The notes: generated by a model from the letters alone, not told the origin. A DNA stretch of 45,388 bases from Gracilibacillus lacisalsi DSM 19029 (GCF_000377765.1 NZ_KB898664.1:1-45388), one strand, 5' to 3'; numbered from the stretch's first letter, positions 6,548 through 15,325 are shown. Made by a program: numbers and translations.

Positions 6548-9187
6548 ATGACGAATAAATTAATATTAATCGACGGAAACAGTATTGCATATCGTGCATT
6601 TTTCGCCTTGCCATTATTAAATAATGATAAAGGCGTATACACGAATGCGGTATATGGCTTCACCACCATGTTATTAAGAATTTTGGAAGAAGAACAGCCT
6701 ACTCATCTGCTAGTTGCATTTGATGCTGGGAAAACGACATTCCGCCATAAAACATACAAGGAATATAAAGGCGGACGAGAGAAAACGCCATCTGAATTAA
6801 GTGAACAGTTTCCCGTTTTGCGACAACTATTAGATGCCTTTAACATTAAACATTATCAATTAGAAAACTATGAAGCAGATGATATTATTGGTACGGTTGC
6901 CAATCAGGCTAAAGATAAGGATTGGCAAGTCAAAGTAATTTCAGGTGATAAGGACTTGCTACAACTAGTTTCTGACAAAGTCGATGTCAGACTAACTAAA
7001 AAAGGTATTAGTGATGTTATGACCTATACACCAGAAACATTGAAAGAAGATATGGAAGTTACACCGGAACAAATCATTGACCTGAAAGCATTGATGGGAG
7101 ACAAATCTGATAATATCCCAGGTGTACCAGGTGTTGGAGAAAAAACAGCTGTCAAACTGATCAAACAGTTTGAAACGGTGGAAAATTTATATGAACATTT
7201 GGATGAAGTATCTGGAAAAAAATTAAAAGAGAAGTTAGAAGCAAATAAAGAAGAAGCCTTTATGAGCAAAGAGCTTGTAACGATAAATCTACAAGCACCA
7301 ATTGAAATAGCAGCAGATGATACAGTGTACGAAGGATACGTCGATCAAAATGTTAAAGAAATCTTTCTGGATTTAGGCTTCCAGTCCTTATTAAATCGGA
7401 TAGACGGTGATGTGGAAGAGACTGAACAGTCAGAAGCATTAGAAGATATTACATATGAAAATCTGACAGAAATTAAAAAAGATATTTTTACTGGACATGA
7501 CGCATTTGAAATAGAAATACTAGATGAAAATTATCATACTGAGAAAATGATTGGTGCTTCATTGGTGAATGACAATGGTAAGTATTTCATTCCGATTTCT
7601 ATACTTGAAAGCTCACAAGTGTTCCAAGAATGGGCAGAAGATGAGACCCAGAAGAAATATGTGTTTGATGCTAAGAAAATTACTGTTCTATTAAAGCGAT
7701 TATCGATTTCCATCAAAGGTATTGCCTTCGATACCCTGTTAGCATCTTATCTAATTAATCCATCTGAAAACAATCATGACATTCCTGCGATTAGCCACCG
7801 ATTTGGTCAAAAAAATGTGCTGTTTGATGAAGAGGTCTACGGTAAAGGAGCAAAGAAAGGTTTACCTGAAGAAACCAAGCAATGGGAAGAGCATATTGTC
7901 CGGAAAACGAATATGATTTATCAACTGAAAGAACAAATGGAACAAGCATTAAAAGAGAATAAGCAATTGGCATTGCTTATTGATCTGGAGTTACCACTTG
8001 CGCTTGTTTTAGGTGAGATGGAGGCAACAGGTGTAAAGGTGGACAAACAGCGTCTCGTTGATATGGGTGAAGAGTTAAAAGCAAGCCTTGCTACGTTAGA
8101 AAAAGAAATTTACGAGTTAGCAGGTGAAGAATTTAATATAAACTCACCAAAACAGCTTGGTCCGATCCTTTTTGAAAAATTAGAATTGCCTGTGATTAAG
8201 AAAACGAAGACGGGGTATTCTACTGCTGCTGATGTATTAGAGCAATTACAAGGAAAACATGCCATTATTGACAAGCTCTTATTATACCGTCAATTGAAAA
8301 AAATAGATTCAACGTACATCGCGGGATTATTAAAAGTAATTCATAAGGATACTAGTAAAATTCATACTCGTTTTAACCAGGCATTAACACAGACAGGAAG
8401 ATTAAGTTCAATTGATCCTAACTTACAGAATATCCCAATCCGAATTGAGGAAGGGCGTAAAATCCGTCAAGCATTCATTCCATCTACTGCAGGTTGGAAG
8501 ATGATTGCAGCAGACTACTCACAGATTGAATTACGAGTGTTAGCACATATTGCTAAGGATGAAAGGTTACAGGATGCATTCAAACAAGATAAGGATATTC
8601 ATACCCAAACCGCTATGGATGTATTCCATGTGGCGGAGGAAGAAGTCACTTCCAATATGCGACGTCAGGCTAAGGCGGTTAACTTCGGTATTGTTTATGG
8701 TATAAGTGATTATGGGTTATCTCAAAGTCTAGGGATTACTAGAAAAGAAGCAAAATCGTTTATAAGCCGTTATTTGGAAAGCTATCCAGGTGTAAAAGAG
8801 TACATGGATGAAATCGTCCAAGAAGCGAAGCAACATGGATATGTTACAACGATTATGAACAGAAGAAGGTATTTACCTGACATTACGAGCAGAAACTTTA
8901 ATCAGCGAAGTTTTGCAGAGCGAACTGCGATGAATACACCAATTCAAGGAAGTGCCGCTGATATTATCAAATTGGCAATGATTGAATTAGACCAACAACT
9001 CAAGAATGAAAACTACCAAGCAAAATTGTTATTACAAGTACACGATGAATTGATTCTGGAAGTACCTGAAGAAGAATTAGAAGCGATATCTCAGCTTGTT
9101 GTGGATGTCATGGAGAATGCGATCGAACTAACTGTTCCTTTGAAAGTGGATGTTGAACAGGGGGACACTTGGTATGATGCGAAGTAA
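6548..9187 (+). CDS. polA: DNA polymerase I
   Basis: PolA is an 879-residue enzyme that fills gaps in repair and removes RNA primers of Okazaki fragments. The N-terminal 5'-nuclease (about 1-290) has ILIDGNSIAYRAF and the DYEADD-type acidic site. The middle domain has the fold position of the 3'-5' exonuclease, but the expected DxE motif is not evident, as in other Bacillus-type Pol I, so proofreading is probably absent. The polymerase domain has motif A (DYSQIELRVLAHIA), motif B (RRQAKAVNFGIVYGIS) and motif C (VHDELILEV). The start at 6548 has AAGGAG 9 bp upstream; a longer reading frame from 6422 runs into the repeat-flanking region and is rejected. mutM follows after 14 bp, so the two form a repair operon. 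Confidence 0.97.
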   Translation: MTNKLILIDGNSIAYRAFFALPLLNNDKGVYTNAVYGFTTMLLRILEEEQPTHLLVAFDAGKTTFRHKTYKEYKGGREKTPSELSEQFPVLRQLLDAFNIKHYQLENYEADDIIGTVANQAKDKDWQVKVISGDKDLLQLVSDKVDVRLTKKGISDVMTYTPETLKEDMEVTPEQIIDLKALMGDKSDNIPGVPGVGEKTAVKLIKQFETVENLYEHLDEVSGKKLKEKLEANKEEAFMSKELVTINLQAPIEIAADDTVYEGYVDQNVKEIFLDLGFQSLLNRIDGDVEETEQSEALEDITYENLTEIKKDIFTGHDAFEIEILDENYHTEKMIGASLVNDNGKYFIPISILESSQVFQEWAEDETQKKYVFDAKKITVLLKRLSISIKGIAFDTLLASYLINPSENNHDIPAISHRFGQKNVLFDEEVYGKGAKKGLPEETKQWEEHIVRKTNMIYQLKEQMEQALKENKQLALLIDLELPLALVLGEMEATGVKVDKQRLVDMGEELKASLATLEKEIYELAGEEFNINSPKQLGPILFEKLELPVIKKTKTGYSTAADVLEQLQGKHAIIDKLLLYRQLKKIDSTYIAGLLKVIHKDTSKIHTRFNQALTQTGRLSSIDPNLQNIPIRIEEGRKIRQAFIPSTAGWKMIAADYSQIELRVLAHIAKDERLQDAFKQDKDIHTQTAMDVFHVAEEEVTSNMRRQAKAVNFGIVYGISDYGLSQSLGITRKEAKSFISRYLESYPGVKEYMDEIVQEAKQHGYVTTIMNRRRYLPDITSRNFNQRSFAERTAMNTPIQGSAADIIKLAMIELDQQLKNENYQAKLLLQVHDELILEVPEEELEAISQLVVDVMENAIELTVPLKVDVEQGDTWYDAK

Positions 9188-9201
9188 GGAGTTAAAAGAA
9201 A

Positions 9202-10029
9202 ATGCCAGAATTACCTGAAGTAGAAACGATTAGACAGACTTTAAAACAATTAGTAATAGGCAAAACCATTCAAACTGTTGATGTGTTTTGGCCAAAAATC
9301 ATTCAAGAGCCAGATGATATGGAACAATTTATTGCATTAATCCAGGAACAAACAATTCATGATATTCGCAGGAAAGGTAAATTTTTATTGTTTGATCTGG
9401 ACGAGCATGTCTTAGTATCTCACCTAAGAATGGAAGGGAAATATGGTGTGCATGATAGGAAAGAAGAAGTTGTACCACACACTCACATTATTTTCCGTTT
9501 TACTGATGGAACAGATTTACGCTATCGGGATGTTCGAAAATTTGGAACGATGCATTTGCAGGAAAAAGGAACGGAAGCAACAAAGAAACCACTTGTTTTG
9601 TTAGCAAAAGATCCGCTAGAAGCTGATTTTTCCGTGCAAACATTTAAAGAGAAAGTGCAAAAGAGTGAGCGTAATATTAAAAATATACTATTGGACCAAT
9701 CGGTTATTGCAGGTTTAGGTAATATTTATGTAGACGAAACCTTGTTTTTGGCAGGAATTCATCCATTAACGAAAGGTGTAAGTCTAACAGATGAAGAAGT
9801 CATTAAAATCAAACAAGCAGCTGTTCTGACGTTAGAGGATGCTGTAAAGCAAGGAGGAACAACGATTCGTTCATATGTCAACTCACAAGGTCAAATTGGC
9901 ATGTTTCAGCAAAAGTTAAATGTATATGCGCAAAATGAGAAGCCATGTAATAGATGTGAAGATACCATTATGAAAATAAAAGTAAATGGACGAGGAACAC
10001 ACTATTGTCCGACGTGCCAGCCGATTTAA
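9202..10029 (+). CDS. mutM: Formamidopyrimidine-DNA glycosylase (Fpg)
   Basis: MutM excises oxidised purines such as 8-oxoguanine and nicks the abasic site. The 275-residue protein has the invariant N-terminus MPELPEVETI, with Pro2 as Schiff-base nucleophile and Glu3 as acid. The lysine in RRKGKFL, the helix-two-turn-helix GLGNIYVDE and a C-terminal zinc finger (CNRC...CPTC) complete the site. It sits 14 bp behind polA with its own GGAG site, and ytaF follows. Confidence 0.97.
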   Translation: MPELPEVETIRQTLKQLVIGKTIQTVDVFWPKIIQEPDDMEQFIALIQEQTIHDIRRKGKFLLFDLDEHVLVSHLRMEGKYGVHDRKEEVVPHTHIIFRFTDGTDLRYRDVRKFGTMHLQEKGTEATKKPLVLLAKDPLEADFSVQTFKEKVQKSERNIKNILLDQSVIAGLGNIYVDETLFLAGIHPLTKGVSLTDEEVIKIKQAAVLTLEDAVKQGGTTIRSYVNSQGQIGMFQQKLNVYAQNEKPCNRCEDTIMKIKVNGRGTHYCPTCQPI

Positions 10030-10097
10030 ATTTCTCACAACTTCTTTCCTTACTCCATATAATACAGAAACGACGTATGAAGGAGTAATGAAGGAAG

Positions 10098-10853
10098 ATG
10101 ATGTTAACCTTACTTATTATAGCAATTAGCATTGATAGCTTTTTAGTGGCATTTACGTACGGATTAAGAGGATTGACGTTACCTGTTCGAGCGTTGCTGT
10201 TAATTTCGGCGACGGTCGGGATAGTCTTTACTATATCAATGCTATCAGGTTCGATTTTATCTTCTATTATCTCGATTCGTTCTACAGAAATAGTGGGAGG
10301 ATTTATTTTGGCGCTAGTAGGTGTCGTCTTATTAGTTTCACTATTTCAGGAAAAAAAGAAGAAAGATATTCCTTTTTTAAGAAGGAAAGAAAGTAGCGAT
10401 CTGTCTAGCTCTGATCGCCAAGAAACGAAGCGAAATCACGAATTACCCTACGGTAAGTCTTCATCGGTTCGTAAACGCACAAGGATTTCTTTATCGCAGT
10501 TGATTCGCTCCAGTCGCTTCGTTTCTATACGAGCGCTTTGCGCCTTTTTTATAAATATTTTAAAGAAGCCAATGGCAGCTGACATTGACCGTTCTGGAAA
10601 GATTAATGGTGTGGAACCAATTCTGATTGGAATCGCCTTATCCTTAGATTCTTTTGGTGCTGGAATCGGGATTTATATACTGGGTGCTTCCCCGATTTTC
10701 ACACCACTATATGTCTTTTTCATAACCGTTGTCTTTTTATTATTAGGTGTAAATGTTGGTAAATATTGCGCAAATATTAAAGGGTTAAAGAACATGTCGT
10801 TTATCCCAGGATGTCTACTTATTATTATTGGGATATGGAAAATGGTAGTTTAA
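10098..10853 (+). CDS. ytaF: YtaF-like sporulation membrane protein carrying an in-frame repeat insertion
   Basis: This 251-residue membrane protein resembles the MntP-like / YtaF family, which has two homologous halves. Each half has an SxDSF motif: SIDSFLVAFTYGLR near residue 9 and SLDSFGAGIG near residue 182. It has about six transmembrane segments. B. subtilis YtaF is about 210 residues by recall. The excess lies in a basic, Ser/Arg-rich loop at about residues 106-150, encoded by a copy of repeat family R2 (10411-10548). The flanking sequence (KKKDIPFLRRK before, INILKKPMAADIDRSG after) reads like a normal inter-half loop. Function is unknown; the family is linked to sporulation in Bacillus. 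Two ATGs (10098, 10101) are possible starts; the first is used. Confidence 0.82.
   Translation: MMLTLLIIAISIDSFLVAFTYGLRGLTLPVRALLLISATVGIVFTISMLSGSILSSIISIRSTEIVGGFILALVGVVLLVSLFQEKKKKDIPFLRRKESSDLSSSDRQETKRNHELPYGKSSSVRKRTRISLSQLIRSSRFVSIRALCAFFINILKKPMAADIDRSGKINGVEPILIGIALSLDSFGAGIGIYILGASPIFTPLYVFFITVVFLLLGVNVGKYCANIKGLKNMSFIPGCLLIIIGIWKMVV
10411..10548 (+). repeat. R2 repeat inside ytaF (translated)
   Basis: This copy shares TAAGTCTTCATCGGTTCGTA, the GATTTCTTTATC..CAGTTGAT block and a CGTTTCTA...GCGCT end with the copies at 22442-22575 and 20690-20833. Its ends form a perfect inverted repeat, AGAAACGAAGCG (10421-10432) with CGCTTCGTTTCT (10515-10526). It contains no stop codon in the ytaF frame and keeps that frame. 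Confidence 0.8.
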
Positions 10854-10882
10854 AAAAGACACACCGTTCATTTTATTTAGCA

Positions 10883-10916
10883 ACTGGGATATACGAATAA
10901 GGTCGTGTATCCCAGT
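10883..10916 (+). other. Hairpin between ytaF and coaE
   Basis: ACTGGGATATACGA pairs with TCGTGTATCCCAGT around a six-base loop. No T run follows directly, so it may be an attenuating or stabilising stem rather than a full terminator. Confidence 0.5.
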
Positions 10917-10976
10917 ACCACTATCTATTGTTACCTTTTTGATGGATAAAAGTGGACAAGGTGTCGGTAGAAAAGG

Positions 10977-11585
10977 GTGAAAGAATTGATTATTGGATTA
11001 ACAGGTAATATAGCAACAGGGAAGTCAACCATCAGTAACATGATACAGGAAAAGTATCAGATTCCGGTTATTGATGCCGATATAGTTTCGCGTGAAGTAG
11101 TAGAACCGGGAGAACAAGCATTAGAAAAAATAGCAGCAACATTTGGTGAAGAAATCTTACTCGAAGATGGAACGCTAAATCGCAAGCTACTTGGATCGAT
11201 CATCTTTCAGGATCAGAGCAAGAGAGAACAATTAAATGCTATTGTCCATCCCGCTGTTCGAAAGAGGATGATTTCCCAAAAAGAAGAGCTACTTCAACAA
11301 GGATACCAATCGATTGTGATGGATATCCCGCTTTTGTTCGAAAATAATCTTACATATTTAGTTGAAAAAACGATAGTAGTTTATACTACAGAGGATGTGC
11401 AATTACAGCGTCTTATCGAACGAAACGACCTGACTGAGAAAGAAGCCAGAAACCGAATGAATAGTCAAATGAATATCGAAGAAAAACGGGAACTTGCTGA
11501 TGCAGTAATTGATAATAGTGGTTCCATCAAAGAGTCAGAAATTCAATTAATAAACATCCTCAAAAAATGGGAATTAATCGATTAG
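10977..11585 (+). CDS. coaE: Dephospho-CoA kinase
   Basis: CoaE catalyses the last step of coenzyme A synthesis, phosphorylating the 3'-hydroxyl of dephospho-CoA with ATP. The protein has about 200 residues. The P-loop GLTGNIATGKST lies at the N-terminus, with an Asn where most homologues have Gly. The DAD motif of the CoA-binding region and the lid helix HPAVRKRM follow. The start could be GTG at 10977 (used here) or TTG at 10986; AAGGGTG is better spaced for the TTG, which would give 199 residues. It follows ytaF as in B. subtilis, but gapB, which comes next there, is absent; speD follows. Confidence 0.93.
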   Translation: MKELIIGLTGNIATGKSTISNMIQEKYQIPVIDADIVSREVVEPGEQALEKIAATFGEEILLEDGTLNRKLLGSIIFQDQSKREQLNAIVHPAVRKRMISQKEELLQQGYQSIVMDIPLLFENNLTYLVEKTIVVYTTEDVQLQRLIERNDLTEKEARNRMNSQMNIEEKRELADAVIDNSGSIKESEIQLINILKKWELID

Positions 11586-11620
11586 GTATTGTAAAAAATA
11601 CAAAGGTAACTAATTTTGTC

Positions 11621-11649
11621 TTGTCAAAGTCGACAAAAGTAGATATAAT
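11621..11649 (+). promoter_or_regulatory. speD promoter with overlapping inverted repeat
   Basis: TTGTCA (11621-11626) and TATAAT (11644-11649) have exactly 17 bp between them, a near-consensus sigma-A promoter. An inverted repeat TTTTGTC (11614-11620) / GACAAAA (11632-11638) straddles the -35 box and is a candidate operator. Confidence 0.75.
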
Positions 11650-11655
11650 CTTTTT

Positions 11656-11815
11656 GCAGCTAAATCATTTAAAGGAATGATTAGCTTGTAACGAGAACTT
11701 TTGAATAATGGCAACCGAATGATTGCTTAAAGGGTTAGGACCTCTTTGGACTAACTTTCCCCCGAGGCATATCAGGCATTATTATTCGAAAGAATTAGCG
11801 AACAAGGGGGAGTAA
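11656..11815 (+). ncRNA. Structured 5' leader of speD, candidate cis-regulatory RNA
   Basis: About 160 nt of leader separate the promoter from speD. Visible stems are GCTAAATCATT/AATGATTAGC (11659-11685), a long-range stem CTTTTGAATAATG (11698-11710) with CATTATTATTCGAAAG (11777-11792), GCAA/TTGC (11711-11726) and GTTAG/CTAAC (11734-11755). The unpaired TTCCCCC (11757-11763) can pair with GGGGGAG (11806-11812), the speD Shine-Dalgarno sequence. This suggests translational control. I cannot match it to a riboswitch class I know, so ligand and family are open. Confidence 0.5.
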
Positions 11816-11818
11816 TAT

Positions 11819-12196
11819 ATGGATACAATGGGAAGACATGTAATAGCAGAATTATGGGAATGTAATATTGATATGTTAAATGATATCGAACGTCTCGAAA
11901 GAACATTTGTTAATGCTGCTCTAAAAGCAGGTGCCGAAGTAAGAGAAGTTGCCTTTCACAAATTCGCACCTTTTGGAGTAAGTGGAGTAGTCATTATTTC
12001 CGAGTCCCATTTAACGATTCATAGTTTTCCGGAGCATGGTTATGCAAGTATTGATGTATATACTTGTGGTGACATAATTGATCCTAATGTTGCGGTTGCA
12101 TATATTGAAGAACACTTAGAAGCCAAATCAACAGAAAAAATGGAAGTACCAAGAGGTATGGGTGCTGTCCAAATGAAAAATATAAAAGTACAATAA
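11819..12196 (+). CDS. speD: S-adenosylmethionine decarboxylase proenzyme
   Basis: SpeD supplies decarboxylated SAM, the aminopropyl donor for spermidine synthesis. The 125-residue proenzyme cleaves itself between Glu62 and Ser63 in the [18 protein letters not shown] segment, and Ser63 becomes the pyruvoyl group. His68 and Cys83 match the processing and catalytic residues of the class 1B enzymes. It is preceded by a strong AAGGGGGAG site that the leader may mask, and followed by its own terminator, so it is a single-gene unit. In B. subtilis it is linked to gapB, which is missing here. Confidence 0.96.
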   Translation: MDTMGRHVIAELWECNIDMLNDIERLERTFVNAALKAGAEVREVAFHKFAPFGVSGVVIISESHLTIHSFPEHGYASIDVYTCGDIIDPNVAVAYIEEHLEAKSTEKMEVPRGMGAVQMKNIKVQ

Positions 12197-12212
12197 ACAG
12201 GCTGAAAACGAG

Positions 12213-12247
12213 AGAACCCGTTTCGAGAACCAATGAAACGGGTTTTT
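12213..12247 (+). terminator. Terminator of speD
   Basis: AACCCGTTTC (12215-12224) pairs with GAAACGGGTT (12235-12244), followed by a T run. Confidence 0.9.
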
Positions 12248-12339
12248 ACTTTTGAAGAATGATGAACAACATCCATAAACTGCGAAGTAACTCTCTTGAG
12301 GATCTGCTCTGTCCATCCCCCATAGAGAGTGCACCGAAT

Positions 12340-12468
12340 ACCGCTTCGGCAGAATACTGCGCTTTCCGTGGGCACGGCCTCAGCTAACTTGGTAAAGAAA
12401 AGCACTTTACCAAGTTAGCTGAGGCTCGTGCTGTTCCCACAGGAGTCTCCGTATTCTGCCTCCGCTAT
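12340..12468 (-). repeat. R1 repeat, imperfect palindrome
   Basis: CCGCTTCGGCAGAATACTGC and GTATTCTGCCTCCGCT are the arms. GCTTTCCGTGGG and CCCACAGGAGTC lie inside them. The centre is AACTTGGTAAAG (12386-12397) with CTTTACCAAGTT (12405-12416), and GTTAGCTGAGG flanks it. Confidence 0.8.
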
Positions 12469-12640
12469 TGTTGTGCTCTGGTTATAGAAAGGATAGAACT
12501 CATGGAACTAAACTCTTTGAATTTCTTGTCACTTGATCAGAATTGTATACTAAGCTGTGGAAAATGCGACACTTCTGGAACTACATATGGTGGAGAAATC
12601 GACTGGTTGATTTCGGATTAGTGTTGTGGAGCATATCTTA

Positions 12641-12769
12641 ACGAAGGCCGCCCACTTCCACTCCTGTGGGACCTGTTTGACCTGAAGATCCACTTTTTCT
12701 AGCGATTTTGGCTCGAAAAAGTTAGCTGAAGGGCAAACCCACGGAAAGGGAAGTGGGCAGCCGGAGTGG
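12641..12769 (+). repeat. R1 repeat, imperfect palindrome
   Basis: GCCGCCCACTTCCACTCCTG and AAAGGGAAGTGGGCAGCCGG form the arms, with CTGTGGG / CCCACGG inside and an ACTTTTTC / GAAAAAGT inner stem. It also has the family blocks CTGAAGATCCACTTTT and GTTAGCTGAAG. Confidence 0.8.
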
Positions 12770-13041
12770 TGGTTATCATCACTATACATTTCAAAATTAT
12801 GTTTTAGATTACCGCACATCTAATTAATACACTACTTCGAACAAACAAAACTTTTATTACTTCGCAGTATATATCTACTATCTATTAGAGCACGGGGTAG
12901 GGTTGTATATTATTGTCATGGTCATTTATGAGAGTTGTAATCATTAGATGGTTGGCTGTTTCTAGTGGAGATTAATCGTTTTCTTTTTAAAAACATGTTA
13001 CAATTATAAGTAAACAAAAATACATAATGAGGTGTAAGTTT

Positions 13042-13431
13042 ATGTCATTTCGTAACACGTTAAATAAGCATTTTAATAATCATTCGGAAACGAGAGACAA
13101 GCATTGGGACCCTGCTTTGCAAACACACTATTTTAAAACAACAAAAGATAAAGCCTTCGATAAATTAGAGCCACTTTTCCGAAATATGAAAGAATGTCAG
13201 ATCGTCGGTATCTCAAAGGATCATGGGGAAATCAGCTTTAATTATAAGGCAGGTAGAAAAGTATTTGTTATCATGACTATTATTATGGTAAAACCTTATC
13301 GTACGGCCATTGATATTTCTGCAACAACAGAATCAGCTATTCCATTTGATTTTGGTTACAGCCATAAATTAATTCCTAAACTTTATGATAAAATAAAAAA
13401 AGAACTAGACTTTATTGGTACGAAAGAATAA
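13042..13431 (+). CDS. Conserved small soluble protein, possibly DUF1499-like
   Basis: This 129-residue protein has no signal peptide and no clear transmembrane span; one hydrophobic strand (VFVIMTIIMV) lies in the middle. The C-terminal stretch IDISATTESAIPFDFGYSHK has the rhythm of the DUF1499 family (IDVRS.S..G..DFG.N), but I would not insist on it. The start at 13042 has GAGGTG seven bases upstream; a reading from 13027 has none. A possible -10 TACAAT lies at 12999-13004. It sits just before nrdR with a 20-bp gap, so it probably shares its transcript. Its role is unknown. Confidence 0.7.
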   Translation: MSFRNTLNKHFNNHSETRDKHWDPALQTHYFKTTKDKAFDKLEPLFRNMKECQIVGISKDHGEISFNYKAGRKVFVIMTIIMVKPYRTAIDISATTESAIPFDFGYSHKLIPKLYDKIKKELDFIGTKE

Positions 13432-13451
13432 TGAACGAAGGATGATTGAGA

Positions 13452-13925
13452 TTGCGATGTCCACATTGTCACTATAAAAACACAAAGGTTTTAGACTCCA
13501 GACCAATTGAAGAAGGACGATCGATTCGACGAAGAAGAGAATGTGAATCATGTGATTTTCGTTTTACTACTTTTGAACGTATCGAAGAAGTACCGTTAAT
13601 TGTAGTTAAAAAAGAAGGGACAAGGGAAGAGTATAGTCGTGATAAGTTAATGCGTGGCTTAATACGAGCATGTGAAAAACGCCCTGTAGCACTTGAGCAG
13701 TTAGAACATATCGCAGTGGAAATTGAAAAGGAATTACGTAACAGAGGTACTTCAGAGGTAAAAAGTGATGAGATCGGTGAAATGGTAATGGATCGCTTAG
13801 CTGATGTCGATGAAGTAGCTTATGTGCGATTTGCTTCGGTTTATCGCCAGTTTAAAGATATCAGTGTATTTTTAGATGAATTAAAGGACTTAATCCGTAA
13901 TGATAACAATGATAAGAACGAGTAA
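13452..13925 (+). CDS. nrdR: Transcriptional repressor NrdR
   Basis: NrdR represses ribonucleotide reductase genes in response to bound ATP/dATP. The 157-residue protein has an N-terminal zinc ribbon (MRCPHC... CESC), followed by the signature [18 protein letters not shown] and an ATP-cone domain (about 49-139) with the motif [12 protein letters not shown]. The start chosen is TTG at 13452, seven bases after GAAGGATG, giving the canonical MRCPHC; a TTG six bases earlier is too close to the site. As in B. subtilis it stands directly before dnaB-dnaI, linking nucleotide supply control to replication initiation. Confidence 0.96.
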   Translation: MRCPHCHYKNTKVLDSRPIEEGRSIRRRRECESCDFRFTTFERIEEVPLIVVKKEGTREEYSRDKLMRGLIRACEKRPVALEQLEHIAVEIEKELRNRGTSEVKSDEIGEMVMDRLADVDEVAYVRFASVYRQFKDISVFLDELKDLIRNDNNDKNE

Positions 13926-13947
13926 TGGATAGGAAGGGGATGTGCAT

Positions 13948-15315
13948 ATGGAACTCGGTGACATCGGAAAAATACTACCATCAGAATTATATATAGTTGA
14001 AATGTCTCAGGAGCTGCCACTATCCTATACCAATGCATTAACACACTTATATCAACCTCTTATCGGTATTGATGCGCTATCCCTTTATCAAACATTGTAC
14101 ACAGAGTCAACATTATCTACCAATTTTCAAACACATCACATGTTGATGAATTATATTGGTTTACCACTCGATCGTATTTATAGAGCGAGAAGAAAACTAG
14201 AAGCAATTGGCTTATTGCAAACATTTGAACAAGAACAACAAGAACATAAGGCTTATCATTATCTGTTACATCCACCTCAATCACCAGCTCGTTTTTTTGA
14301 GAATGATTTTTTAAGTCACTTATTATATCATCAGCTTGGAAGTGACAAGTTTAAAAAAGTCAAACAAGCATTTGTTAAACAAGACGGTGAAAAGAAAGAA
14401 CAAAAAGAAACGACGGCAAGATTTGAGGAAGTGTTTCAACTTGTTGATCAACAACCAAATCCATCTGATCTACAAGCGGAAGAGCAAGTTGTCGAAGTGC
14501 CAATACAGGAGAAAGTGGACTTTGAATGGTTAGAGCAAATGTTAAAACAACGGATGCTACCTGTCCAATCGATCTTAACTCCGGCAACAAGGAAATTGAT
14601 TAATCAAATGTATGTTGCATACGACTTACACAATCAAGATATAGAAAAAGCATTGCTCTGGTCTATTAATGATGAAAACCAGTTACAAACAGAAGAATTT
14701 AAAAATGCTTGTATGGACCTTATTAGCGGATCCAATAAGCAAGTGTCTATTCAGGTTAGTTCTGATAAACAAAAATTACCTGATAAACCGGCAAAAACAA
14801 CAAAAAAATCAAAAGAAGAACAATTTATTGAAATGTTGGAACACATTTCACCAAGACAACTTTTAGAAGACCTTGCAGATGGAAATCAGGCATCACAACA
14901 AGATTTAAAAGTGATCAGTGAGGTTATGACCAGCCAGGGCTTAAATCCAGGTGTCATGAATGTTTTAATTCATTATGTTTTATTAAAAACAGATATGAAA
15001 CTTTCTAAAAGTTATTTAGAGAAAATCGCCAGTCACTGGGCACGAAAAAATGTAAAAACAGTCAGACAAGCTATGACACTTGCCAAGTCTGAAAATAAGA
15101 AATATCAGCAGTGGACCAATAGTTCAAAAAGTAATCAACGATTTTCGTATAAAAATACTAAAAAAGACATTGTACCGGATTGGTATAAAAAACAAAAACA
15201 GCAAACCAAACAACAGACAAAGAAAGAAACTTCGACAGAGGAAAAAGAACGCCTCGCGAAAGAAACGGATGAAATGCTTGCACAATATTTGAAACAGCAA
15301 GCGAATGAGGAATAG
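13948..15315 (+). CDS. dnaB: Replication initiation / membrane attachment protein DnaB
   Basis: This is the Gram-positive DnaB, a helicase-loading co-factor that acts with DnaD and DnaI at oriC and restart sites; it is not the replicative helicase. It has 455 residues, with an N-terminal winged-helix-like domain and a DnaB/DnaD C-terminal repeat near 290-380. A low-complexity tail rich in K, Q and T follows (about 385-455). The ATG at 13948 is eight bases after GGAAGGGG; the GTG at 13942 is too close. dnaI follows after 10 bp. The identity is supported more by position than by short motifs, but the match is good. Confidence 0.92.
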   Translation: MELGDIGKILPSELYIVEMSQELPLSYTNALTHLYQPLIGIDALSLYQTLYTESTLSTNFQTHHMLMNYIGLPLDRIYRARRKLEAIGLLQTFEQEQQEHKAYHYLLHPPQSPARFFENDFLSHLLYHQLGSDKFKKVKQAFVKQDGEKKEQKETTARFEEVFQLVDQQPNPSDLQAEEQVVEVPIQEKVDFEWLEQMLKQRMLPVQSILTPATRKLINQMYVAYDLHNQDIEKALLWSINDENQLQTEEFKNACMDLISGSNKQVSIQVSSDKQKLPDKPAKTTKKSKEEQFIEMLEHISPRQLLEDLADGNQASQQDLKVISEVMTSQGLNPGVMNVLIHYVLLKTDMKLSKSYLEKIASHWARKNVKTVRQAMTLAKSENKKYQQWTNSSKSNQRFSYKNTKKDIVPDWYKKQKQQTKQQTKKETSTEEKERLAKETDEMLAQYLKQQANEE

Positions 15316-15325
15316 GGTGATAATC

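Larger units (their letters stand above)
12279..12868. mobile_element. MITE-like composite element with paired R1 repeats (C3)
   Basis: This 590-bp unit fills most of the 845-bp gap after speD. Perfect 12-bp terminal inverted repeats bound it: ACTGCGAAGTAA (12279-12290) and TTACTTCGCAGT (12857-12868). Extending outward by four bases (ATAA against TATAT) keeps most of the pairing. Inside are a reverse R1 copy (12340-12468), a spacer of 172 bp and a forward R1 copy (12641-12769). There is no transposase gene. It has the same ends and inner order as the element at 5934-6421. Confidence 0.65.

Noticed and set aside
12040-12819. ORFs of 121, 68 and 89 codons on the reverse strand after speD
   Set aside because: They lie across speD antisense, its terminator and the two R1 repeats; not protein-like.
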